From NCBI GenBank assembly GCA_963556195.1, contig OY744533.1, positions 44,411,413 through 44,475,412 of the forward strand: a DNA stretch of 64,000 nucleotides. Reading direction: 5' to 3'. Numbering within the stretch: position 1 is the first letter of the stretch; each line of letters begins with the position of its first letter. This document shows positions 51,480 to 61,198 of the stretch, in pieces. Under the pieces are notes generated by a model. That model searched no databases, was not told the DNA's origin, and worked only from the letters and a program-made list of their open reading frames with translations. A program made the translations under genes and the position numbers. This DNA is from Sepiola atlantica (lineage: Eukaryota > Mollusca > Cephalopoda > Sepiida > Sepiolidae).

Positions 51480-53400
51480 ATAGCTTATCTGAAAAAAAAA
51501 AAAAAAAATTAAGTCGAATTTTAAACTAAAACTTTAAATTACACTCAATTTGTTTAAGTAAAAAAAATGTTAGTTTTAAATTACACCATGAAATTGAAAC
51601 TTCTGTGTTTATTATTATTATTAATAATAATATAGCTCTATTATAAACATTGAGAACTATATTTAAAAAAAAAACAGACCTATTTTCTTTCAGAATTGGT
51701 TCGATTGATCATTTTCAGGAATGCCATCTTTTGTTATTGCTAAAAAAAAAAAAGAAGTTTTATTTTTATTTTGTATCTGATAAATTTTGATCATATTTTA
51801 TTGTTTGATTTTTTTATTTTTTATTTTTTTTTTCAATTTACTTATTAAATGTAATGTAATATTCCTTATTTTGCAGATCAAATAGACATTACTTAAATAA
51901 GGAAGATAAAGTTTGTTCATAATCGAAAAATACCTAAACTCTAGGATCTTTATAAAACATACAAGCCAGATATGTGTATACATGTATATCATGGATTATA
52001 TTTAATGAAACGATTTTGAAAGTAGATACATTAATATTAAACAGGAAGTTACTTTTTTTTGTATATATTTATGTACATATATAGAGAGAGTAATGTGCAT
52101 ACAACTTTTTCCTTGAAAACAAAACATGAATTAACATTGGATAAAAATGCAGTAAACCAAGACAAGATTTTCACCTGCTTCACGAAAGGTGCATCTTAAT
52201 AGCCATGATGTGCATTCACCATGCTATGAGACAAGTTAGGGTTAGAATGAAGCCAAAATAATGTAGTGACTACATACACATATATATATATTATAACATG
52301 TATGAAGAAATAATAACAGTGCTCAATTTCCTCCGATGAAGAGGTAACTGCCAAAAGATAATTGCATGATATTCTAAACATATATATATATTATATATAT
52401 AGAACAGTTTTTTTTATTATATTCCAATAACCATGGTCTGTTTTATTATTTTTATTTTTTTCACATTTCCAAAAATTCCAAATTTCTCTGAGATATATTT
52501 AACGGTCCGTTTCATTTGTTTTGTGCCAAACAACATTTGTATGTCAATATCGTCTCTGCAACACTACAAAATCATCAGAAAAAGTTCACAAATAATAAGA
52601 GTTCTTAGATTAGAGTGTCTTGAAAAACACCCACATCATACATCAGTTTCATTTTAAGGTGAAAATAAACAAAAGAACAAACAAAAATTTTAGAGCAAAC
52701 ACTCACATGTGTACGATCAAACTAATCAGCCATTTTGATTTTATTTTTTTTATTTATTTTTTTGTTCAAAGCTAGTATCTCCCAAAAAAAATTAGTGCGA
52801 TCAGTTTAAAAACTTTAATTCGGTAATATTTGCTAAAATATTTAATATGTACTATAATTTATTTATAAAGTTCCAGTTTATTTGAAGATAATTTATTTTT
52901 TTTATTAAAGTTACCTGAATGTTTATGGTGCGAAACTCATTTAAGCAGATCATTATAGAGCTAGTCTCAATGTGTCAAACCGTCCATTCAATCAACTATT
53001 AAAAAAGTTTCTTCTACATAAGTGTTTATATGGAATTTATATAGTATTTATTAGTAACCCCTTTCTAACAATATTGAGACAAGTTTACCTTCCCAGAAAT
53101 TCATCATTCAAGTAGTAAGTCACTAGTTAAAATGCGAAACTAAGGGGGTTATATTTACGGCGAAATATATCCTCCATATTTAGCCAGATTACGATTTCGA
53201 AATATAGAATGGGCATTATATATTTATTTATTTATTTAATTTCTTAAAGTGTTCTAAGGATTCAAAAGTAGTTTAACGGGGATCTGTACCTTAAACATTA
53301 ATTTTTACTATGTTTTATTTCTAAATCGTACTATCAAGTGAATTGCTAAGACAAATATACGAATGCAAACAATTAGAGCCTTACATTAATATTTCCATCT
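51480..53400. other. No gene recognised
   Basis: AT-rich sequence with scattered A- and T-runs and a few (TA)n tracts (52278-52290, 52381-52400). No repeat family or RNA was supported. Confidence 0.5.
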
Positions 53401-53499
53401 ATTATTTAGTCGTTTTTCTCCCTTCTTTTAAGTATCATTATGCTTATTAATATACATTTCCAAATATGCCATATTTCCATCAATAAATTCATACCAACC

Positions 53500-53574
53500 A
53501 CACATATATACACACACATAACATAAGTATACATACACATATACACACATATATACATATATATATAAATATGT

Positions 53575-53613
<39 letters not shown>

Positions 53614-53720
53614 TATACATACAGACACATACATGCATGTATACACATACGCTCACACACATATCAAAATATTTCTTCAGTATATGTACGATAAAATATA
53701 TATATATATATATATATACT
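53500..53720. repeat. (TA)n/(CA)n microsatellite complex
   Basis: Compound TA, CATA and CA runs. Four overlapping frames of 70-84 codons with Ile/Tyr repeats arise only from these runs and are not genes. Confidence 0.95.
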
Positions 53721-54557
53721 AGCAAAATCTACCCGCTCTCTCCGGGCAATGGCCCGTTAATTAAAAAAAAAAATTTTACCCAGAGAATTCCAAAATTTTA
53801 AAAAACTTTGGTAAATGTGTAGATTAACACACTCATAAAATATGAGATTCTTCTTTTTACTGCTACTCTAAAATATTAGGGCAGTTAACTAATATATATT
53901 TTTTTAAATCCTAAGTTCAACTGGCAAGGTTGTAAAACCACACGCAATCGCTCCAAAACAATAATGTATAGAATTCATCTCCAATGGCAAAAAATTGTTA
54001 GCTGCTATAAAACCCTAGAATGGCTCGAAAATGGAGGATCATTTCATGTTAAATTTATTTGTGAAACTAATCCCCCAGTCTAAATTCTAAAATATTTGTT
54101 GTTGTTTCTCTTTCCAACAGTTTTTTTAGGGTATTCACACGTATTGTCTAAAAAAAGTAGAATCTCATTTTATCGAGAGATGGGTGTGCATCTACAATAA
54201 TATCCAAACTTTTTAATATTTTTATTTATACAATAAAAATAAAGTATTTAATTAGTTAGATAATTTTAAAGTTTTTTATTCAATTTTCACAGGAAGAGTA
54301 AACAACTAAAATCAATTGCTTAAAATTAAAATAAAAAAACGTATTAAAAAAAAATGTATAAGATTTTAAAAAAATTAAATATTGGTAAATTTTCAGATTA
54401 ACACCCTATATCCCACCCTCCGAAAAAATTACATTCTGCTTTTCTTTTTTTTTTTTTAGGCAATTGCGCGTTAAACACCGAGGAAAATAGAAATAAAGAA
54501 AAACAAATATTTTAGTATTTAGTGGGGGATTATTTGTGTGTGTGTGTATATATATGC

Positions 54558-54607
<50 letters not shown>

Positions 54608-55030
54608 AACATACTATGTTCTCAATTTCCGTTTTATCTTTTTAGGGAACTTACCAAAAGTTTTTACTACTAACCCTAAGTCCGAGTGGCAAGGTCATAA
54701 AACGACATGTAAGCGCTTAAAAAAAAAGTAGCTCCCCCCCCCCAAAAAAAAATGAAGCGGATTTAACTCCCATAGAAAAAAAGCATTTAGTTAACTGCTC
54801 TAAAACTGGCCCCAAAAATGAGGATCATTTTGCATTAAATTTATATACAAAAAAAATTCCCCCACTTTAAATTCCAAAATAATACTTTTTTTCTTTTCAT
54901 TTTTCCGTGAAGTCTTTTCAAGGTGTTCACACGTGATCGCCTAAAACAGGTAGAATACTTTTGGAATGGATGGAGAGTAATTTTGTGGAGGATGTTAATC
55001 TACAATCATACCAAAATATGAATCAATGTT
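53719..55030. repeat. Tandem pair of a Helitron-like or related repeat
   Basis: Copy 1 (53719-54230) begins ACTAGCAAAATCTACCCGCT with a CCGGGCAATGGCCCG segment. Copy 2 (about 54450-55010) repeats its order: 'ggcaattgcgcgttaa', 'ctaagtccgagtggcaaggt', 'aatgaggatcatttt', 'ttcacacgtgatcgcctaaa'. Copies are roughly 70-75 percent alike. The left edge has the same CTAG-plus-GC-hairpin look as 9932. Confidence 0.6.
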
Positions 55031-55681
55031 TTTTTTCGTAATTAGGACACTGCTACTAAACTATTGTTTTAATTTGTCAATCAGAATAATAAAGTCTTTG
55101 TAAACAATAAGTTTGTTGTTAAACTTTACAATAAAGGCATTAACTTAATTAATAAAAAAGTTATTTATTTATCAGGGAAAATGTAAAAAGTAAAAAAAGA
55201 GGGTGATAGAAAGGGACTAGAGAGAAAGCGAGCGAGACAGCATCACTCTCCTCTCCCCTTTCTATTCTCGCTTATGCCTCGCTTGCTTCAGTAAAGTCGT
55301 GAGCGAGTGCTGGTTGTTTAAACTTAAGGTGTTTTAGTTATTTTTCTGATTTATTTATTAAATAACTTTAAATAATTACTGTTAATATGGGCGAAACTAT
55401 TGCATATAGATAACAAACATAAACAAATGCAATTCCAAATTAATAATACCAAATGTTAATTATAAACAGTTTAAAATATAGTTATGCTAATTAGGCAGTC
55501 AAAAGGTTCTTAATCGCTTATCTGCATTATATATACAGAATATCAAGTCTTCATGTATTCTTGATTGAAATAACAGTAATCCATTTTGATTAGATAGGAG
55601 TGATAAATGAAAAAAAACTTTCGCATTTATGCATTTAAATATATATATATATATATATTGTGTGTATTTAGGCAGCATTTT

Positions 55682-56253
55682 TTTATTAAGGCATGTGTTA
55701 TTGAAGACGACAGAAATCTTCTGTTTAGTGATTCCTTTTTTTATTTTTTCCATTCGTCGAATGATCTTTTTGACATGTAGATGGAATGAATTGATGAAGG
55801 ATCCATGTGTTTGACTAACGTTTTCGATTCTCTCCGGAATCATCTTCAGGTCTTTAATGGCAAAAATGAATACAAAGCTAGTGAAAGAATGGAATTTCTT
55901 AAAAAATATGCCGGCAAACCGTTCGCGTAAAATATGGACGTCTACATTTTAAAATGTGACAATTGAAACAGTTCTTCGTTTATTTATTAATTTTATTTAT
56001 TATTATTATTATTTTTAATTTAAAATAGTGGCTGATTTAATTTTGTCTCGTCTAATAATTATAGAGAAGGAAATGCCATTGAAGACCTGAAGATGATTCC
56101 GGAGAGAATCGAAAACGTTAGTCAAACATGGATTCTTCATCAATTCATTCCATCTACACGTCAAAAAGATCATTCGACGAATGGAAAAAATAAAAAAAGG
56201 AATCACTAAACAGAAGATTTCTGTCGTCTTCAATAACACATGCCTTAATATAT
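55682..56253. repeat. Large inverted repeat, about 175-base arms
   Basis: The left arm (55682-55858) and right arm (56080-56253) are almost exact reverse complements, over 95 percent by eye, with a 220-base spacer. Each arm carries CTGAAGATGATTCCGGAGAG and AATCGAAAACGTTAGTC (right arm, plus strand). Frames over the arms are artefacts. The right arm ends next to the (TA)n(CA)n run in which the Tc1-like element is inserted. Confidence 0.85.
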
Positions 56254-56270
56254 ATATATATACACACACA

Positions 56271-57794
56271 CAGTACCGTCCAAAATTAAGGAACAATAAT
56301 AAAATCTTCCTTATCTCAAATAAATTATATTTTAATATTTGAACATTTCACTACATATGTAAATTATGTAGTTGGACTTTTACCGAGATTTTCAGACGAA
56401 TTAAAATGATATTAAAGTTATCCACCATTTTACATATTTCAAGTGTGGAGCATTAAGGAAAAATAATTGTTTAAAGTTTAAAACAGTAGGGTTTTTTTTT
56501 TGTATTTTGTATAAATATTCTAAACTTTAATTATCATCACTGCTGCAAGTCACGCAATATCAATCATGTCAAAAAGAAATAAAACTGATTTAAGCGACAA
56601 AACAAAAATCGTCAAATAAAGAAAGGAAAAGTTGACCATAGAAGAAATCGGAAAATGTGTGAAACGTTCAAAAAGTGTTGTGAGCCGCATTCTCAAACTC
56701 TATAAAGAAACTGGAACGTGAAGTAACACAAAGAAACCTGGTAGACCAAGTAAGACAACGGCAAAAGAAGACAGAGTTATACAACGCCTAGTGTTAAAAG
56801 ACCGTTTCCTTACAGCTGGCAAAATTTCTAAACAAATGGAAGGTGTCACGAATGTTTCACGACAAACTGTGTCCAGAAGATTGCACAAAATAGATCTTTT
56901 TGTAAGATCTCGAAAAAAGCCGCTAATAAGTAAAAAAAACAAAGCAGCTAGATTGGCGTTCGCAAAAAAGCATGTTATTTGGTCAGAAGAAAATTGGAAA
57001 AAAGTTTATTTCAGTGACGAATCGAAATTTAATGTATTTGGCAGTGATGGAAAACAATTTGTAAGAAGAAGAAAAGGCGAAAGTTTGGATCCTAGCTGCA
57101 TCAAAAAAACTTAAATTTGGTGGAGGTAGCGTGATGGTTTTCGGCATGATATCATGGTAGGGTACATCACCACTTGTACGTTTAAATACTAGAATACAAG
57201 AATGTTTTAGAACAGTATGTTTTGCCAGTGTTGCACAATTCTGGTATCGAAAAGCCTGTTTTTATGCAGGATAATGCTCCCTGCCATAAGGCAAAGCTGG
57301 CCATGAATTATCTGGTTGATCAAGAAGTAGAGGTAATACACTGGCCTGCTCAGAGTCCTGACATAAACCCTATAGAAAACTTATGGAAGACTCTAGGACA
57401 GAATGTTATGGCAAAGAATCCGGAAAACATTGAAGACTTGTGGCTGAAACTGAAAGATGAATGGGCCAAGATAACTGTGGCCCAATGTCAAGATTTAGTG
57501 AAATCCTGCAGTCGTAGATGTGCAGCAGTTATTGAAAACAAAGGTGAAAGTACCAAATATTAAATCTTTTGCCTTTTTAATGTGATTTAGTTAAAAAGGA
57601 TATTTTGTTCCTTAATTTTGGACACTTGAAATCTGTAAAATGGTGGATAACTTTTAAAATATTATTTTAATTCATCTGAAAATCTCAGTAAAATAATAAT
57701 GTGTATATTGAGTGAAATTTTCACAAAAATTAATATATAATTTTGTTTAAATTCAGAAGATTTAATTTTTGTTCCTTAATTTTGGACGGTACTG
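56271..57794 (+). mobile_element. Tc1-like DNA transposon, nearly full length, inactivated
   Basis: The ends are perfect inverted repeats of 24 bases starting CAGTACCGTCCAAAATTAAG (56271-56294 and 57771-57794). Similarity continues inwards for about 190 bases on each side. Within each arm a second copy of the end motif occurs (about 56436-56462, and 57606-57632 'gttccttaattttggacact'). This is an IR/DR layout like Sleeping Beauty relatives. A TA follows the right end; the left flank is CA at the edge of a (TA)(CA) run. Inside lies a broken DD34E transposase. Confidence 0.93.
56566..57563 (+). pseudogene. Tc1-like DD34E transposase (broken)
   Basis: The frame begins MSKRNKTDLSDKTKIVK and has stops at 56617-56619 and 56719-56721. 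It then runs open from 56722 to a frame change near 57107 (extra A in an A-run). A second stop and frame change lie near 57155-57200, and the last part is open to TAA at 57561-57563. Visible parts are a paired helix-turn-helix region (IEEIGKCVKRSKSVVSRILK), the KKPGRPSKTT GRPR-like motif, and the catalytic Asp in SDESKF (57016), Asp in MQDNAPCHK (57270) and Glu in NPIENLW (57375). The last two are separated by 34 residues. All three catalytic residues survive; only a few lesions exist, so the copy is fairly young. Confidence 0.93.
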
Positions 57795-57840
57795 TATATT
57801 ATCATGCTACAGCTGAGTTAATCAAAGTTTGTTTCCTTAA

Positions 57841-58218
57841 CCCTCTTAGCATGGCTGTCGCAAAATTGTGACCTGTCTACCACCTCTCATAGCAGACGAT
57901 ACTACATGCGTATTGGTTTTATTTACAATATCAGACACAACAGCACAAATATACGCAATAAATTCAGCAATTGACTATGTGCCTGAGAAAATGATAATTT
58001 TCCATGAGCGGATGATCAACCTCATTATAAATTCAAGATGGCCGTCATCACAATATGCAAATTAGTCAAATTTTACAATTTATTTTTATAGTCCTACTTA
58101 TATGCTACATATGTCATATACATTGTTTGGGCATACATGAAAGGTTAAACTTACAGAATCATTTTAAAAATAGGTGTAAAACATTTTTCTACAAAAATAA
58201 AATAGAACACTCAGAGGG
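57841..58218. mobile_element. piggyBac-like MITE with TTAA duplications
   Basis: The element begins CCCTCTTAG directly after TTAA (57837-57840) and ends CTCAGAGGG directly before TTAA (58219-58222). The CCC/GGG ends with TTAA target duplications are the piggyBac signature. Terminal repeats match at 8 of 9 bases. The 378-base interior has no transposase, and the 65-codon frame inside it is chance. Confidence 0.8.
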
Positions 58219-58222
58219 TTAA

Positions 58223-59270
58223 CGCTTTTTTGCTTTTGTAATCACACAAAATACATACAAAAATATTCCTTTGTTTTGGGATTGAGTTATCTTTGGAAAA
58301 AAATATTTTAATCGTTCTAATTTATCGTTGCAATTAACTCATCAAGTTACCCATCTCTTAAATTTCTGCCTATCACTTCCTTCTCTCGCTGTATGTTGTG
58401 TGGACCCACCCACCTCCGCTCGTATTTTATACTGTCCCCCTCCCTCTCTCTATCAACAGGCAAATGTAGTAAAGAATAAAAAGATTAAAATCGTCAATTA
58501 TAAACAAAAGGGAAAAACACCACAATAAGTAAAACTATTTAATCCGTAGCCAAGAGGGAGCGATGGGCGGTATAAAGCAAACAGAAAGTGACTAATTTTT
58601 AAGTTTATCTTAATTTTTTTATATATCACTGGATTTTAAAACTCACTTTTTCTGATTCAAACAATCTGAGTCACATTTTTTTCTAATATATATATATATA
58701 TGATATTTGTTGCAGTATTTATTTCAATAGTGCTCAATACATGAGTAGAGCTTAGTTGTATTTTTACACTTATTTTTATAAGCAACTTATATTTAAATTT
58801 ACTATTACCCCTATTAAAGTTCTTAGTTTATATGTTGCCCAGTCGTGGACTTACCCTTCCTTCTTTCCTTATTTAGACCATCAGCCCTTTTACCTTTTGG
58901 CATTTTAAATAGGTTTAAGTAGGTTAATTTTAATTACATGACTAGACAATAAAGAACGTTAAAATCTGTTACGGTAGTTGTAGTAAATTTAAACCTAAAT
59001 TGCTTATAAATGGCAAACAAGAATGTTAATCATCGCATAGCGTGATTTATTGAGTGAAACCTGCAAATTTGTGTAACTTGCCACAAGCATATTTTCATAC
59101 CACTCTACAATTGGGATTATCCACACTACTATTCTCATCTTAGTTGTTATATTCATAATGTTACAGGCGAAACAACCTCCAATTTTCCTCAGGTGCATCT
59201 ATTTGAACTTGGGAACCTGTACGGGATAGTAATCCAAATAATTTATCCTCATCTAAAACAATTTGAAACA
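58223..59270. other. No gene recognised
   Basis: AT-rich DNA with a (TA)n run at 58687-58700 and a moderately GC-rich patch at 58360-58450. No feature was supported. Confidence 0.45.
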
Positions 59271-59277
59271 TAATAAC

Positions 59278-59385
59278 AACCGGTAGTGAATAGTCATATG
59301 TCTATGCTGATGAGTCCCGATTATTAAGGATGAAACATATACGTACATAGATAATAAACAATAACAAATATTTATTATTATTATT
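59278..59385 (+). repeat. Hammerhead-bearing repeat, copy 1
   Basis: The segment from 'ccggtagtgaatagtcatat' through 'gataataaacaataacaaat' and 'atttatt' is about 93 percent identical to 59620-59720. It encloses the ribozyme at 59301-59351 and ends in an (ATT)n tract. No tRNA-like head is obvious before this copy. Confidence 0.8.
59301..59351 (+). ncRNA. Hammerhead ribozyme motif 1, type I
   Basis: The core reads CTGATGA (59307-59313). Stem II is GTCC/GGAT with loop CGATTATTAA, and GAAA follows at 59332-59335. Stem I is TCTATG (59301-59306) pairing with CATAGA (59346-59351). The short stem III is A-C pairing with G-T around loop ATATAC. Predicted cleavage follows A at 59345 (GTA, an allowed NUH site). 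All core bases are present; the G-T closing pair in stem II and the 2-bp stem III are weak points. Minimal stem III is typical of retroelement hammerheads. Confidence 0.85.
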
Positions 59386-59549
59386 TGTCTCTCCTCGAAA
59401 AAGTAGAGCACTGTAAGTGTAGCATTAACACAGCATGACGTCACTAGCTTTAAATGCATCGTTCCTTCCATTAAAAAGTAGTAGAACGCTCTAGAAGTTA
59501 TAGCCACTGATAAAGTGTTCAAATTATCAGTTTATTCGCTATTCATAAT

Positions 59550-59612
59550 TGGCTGAGTGGTTAAGGCGTCGGATTTGAGTTGCAAAATACTCGTAATCCG
59601 GGGTTTCGAATT
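59550..59612 (+). repeat. tRNA-like head (Pol III A and B boxes)
   Basis: TGGCTGAGTGGTTAAGG (59550-59566) is a good A box, and GGTTTCGAATT (59602-59612) is a B box with one extra T. Between them lies GCGTCGGATTTGAGTTG, resembling the anticodon arm of a Leu or Ser type tRNA. No matching acceptor stem, so a SINE head or decayed tRNA rather than a working gene. The second hammerhead begins 28 bases later. Confidence 0.65.
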
Positions 59613-59619
59613 GCATGAC

Positions 59620-59711
59620 TGGTAGTGAATAGTCATATCTCTATGCTGATGAGTCCCGATTATTAAGGACGAAACGTATACATACATAGATAATAAACAA
59701 TAACACATATT

Positions 59712-59747
<36 letters not shown>
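59620..59747 (+). mobile_element. Hammerhead-bearing repeat, copy 2, with tRNA-like head upstream
   Basis: Same sequence as copy 1 from 'actggtagtgaatagtcata' to 'aataaacaataacacatatt', ending in a (TA)n tract at 59716-59747. Together with the head at 59550 it forms a unit of about 170-200 bases: Pol III promoter, ribozyme, AT tail. The unit could be a SINE, a retrozyme or the end of a Penelope-like element; the data do not separate these. Confidence 0.65.
59640..59690 (+). ncRNA. Hammerhead ribozyme motif 2, type I
   Basis: CTGATGA at 59646-59652, stem II GTCC/GGAC (fully paired) around CGATTATTAA, GAAA at 59671-59674, and stem I TCTATG/CATAGA (59640-59645 with 59685-59690). Stem III is damaged: the 3' strand reads CATA instead of an expected CGTA, so the C-G pair is lost. 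This copy has a better stem II and copy 1 a better stem III, as expected from independent decay of one active ancestor. Confidence 0.85.
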
Positions 59748-59749
<2 letters not shown>

Positions 59750-59909
59750 TAATATAAAAGGAAATAATAAAATAAGGTGCCAATCAAATTTTATTAGAAT
59801 TCAAAGTTCAAGCAAAGTATCTTAACGTTAAGATACTTTGCTTGAACTTTGAATTCTAATAAAATTCGATTGGCACCTTATTTTATTATTTCATTTTATA
59901 TTATAATAT
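59744..59909. repeat. Near-perfect 166-bp palindrome without spacer
   Basis: The centre is CTTAACGTTAAG (59821-59832). From it, both arms read 'atactttgcttgaactttga', 'attctaataaaatt' and 'gattggcaccttattttatt' outward with only about three mismatches over 80 bases. It directly follows the hammerhead copy 2 tail. Confidence 0.95.
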
Positions 59910-60003
59910 TAATGCTCTATCCAGTATATTGAGCTTCAGTTTTTATCCGGATGTTTCACTAATTATAAGATACTAGTTGACTATTATATCTTTTGTTCGA
60001 TTA

Positions 60004-60042
<39 letters not shown>

Positions 60043-60818
60043 TAGCAGTATTCACTCTGTATTTTCTGTGTCGAGATATAGTGCTAGTCAGAAGATTTCA
60101 AATATAGTCATGTTTATAATTTTTGCCTTGAAAGAAAATTTTAAAATAATATTTGCAATGTGAGGTCATTTAATAAAAAAAACTTAGCACGATGGTGTTT
60201 TGAAGAAAAAGTAATTTTATAAATTTGTCCACCTTTTTAAGTTATATTCTGAATTGATCTCTAAGAGAAACTTTGAAAATCTTTAAAATAAATTTTTTTT
60301 AAACTACTTGTTGATGCTGTGTTTCTTACATACAGCTGTAAAATGACAAATGGCTTTAACAAATCGGAATTAATTTTTTTAATTTAATTTTGTTTTAATC
60401 TTAAAAATACCAATAAAAAATAATTATTCAAATGTTTAAACTTTTTTTATGCATTCTTCACTGCGATTTTTTTTTTATGAACCTAACCGATAATTACCCT
60501 TAGTGACCCCATATGGAATCGAGGGAAAATTTCAATGGTGTCTTTAGATTCCTTGAAAAATTTAGCTCTTATTGAAACGTATATGAATGTTCTATTAACG
60601 TATCGATTTCTATAACACACTAACAAACATTGACTTTTATATATTAAAAAAATGGGGCTGCCTGTTAATGTATCATTAACAAGAGGTCCCATTTTTTTTC
60701 AAGAACGTTTCATTAAATATATTTAGAAAACAAGTTCTTCAATTTAATGCAAAAGATTTTGGTTATTTTTTTTATATATATAGTTGTGTGAGTGTATATA
60801 TTTATTTATTTTTTAAAG

Positions 60819-61083
60819 TTTCAATTGACACTATACATTACTATGATTTTCCTTCGGTCCTAAGAAAACACTGGAAATTCAACCCACGGGGCAAAATCTA
60901 CTGAATGTAACCGATTTTTCAGTCAATGTTCTGATAGTGTGAGCCACAATGGAATACCATAATGGCTCACACTATCAGAATATCGACTCTGGTAGCTTGT
61001 AACCTTTAGGCTGAGTTTCCAATGTTTCCGTGAAACTGAATTTATCGATGGAAGATCATTCTAATGTATAGTGTCAATTGAAA
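60819..61083. mobile_element. Foldback element, 265 bp
   Basis: The ends 'ttcaattgacactataca' and 'tgtatagtgtcaattgaa' are exact reverse complements. The arms stay alike across 'ttttcc', 'cactggaaa' and again at the centre, where CTGATAGTGTGAGCCACAAT faces ATGGCTCACACTATCAG around a short loop. No coding content; a MITE or a hairpin-type insertion. Confidence 0.85.
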
Positions 61084-61165
61084 TGAAATACATTATATAT
61101 ACACTCTTGCACAAGTAATTGAATATTCTGGAGTTTTTTCTCCTATCACACAAATTTACATTATT

Positions 61166-61198
<33 letters not shown>

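Noticed and set aside
53406..53801. Four overlapping Ile/Tyr-repeat frames
   Set aside because: They come from (TA)n and (CATA)n runs with no coding character.
59550..59612. Working tRNA gene
   Set aside because: A and B boxes exist, but no acceptor stem pairs and the B box has an extra base, so it was called a SINE head.
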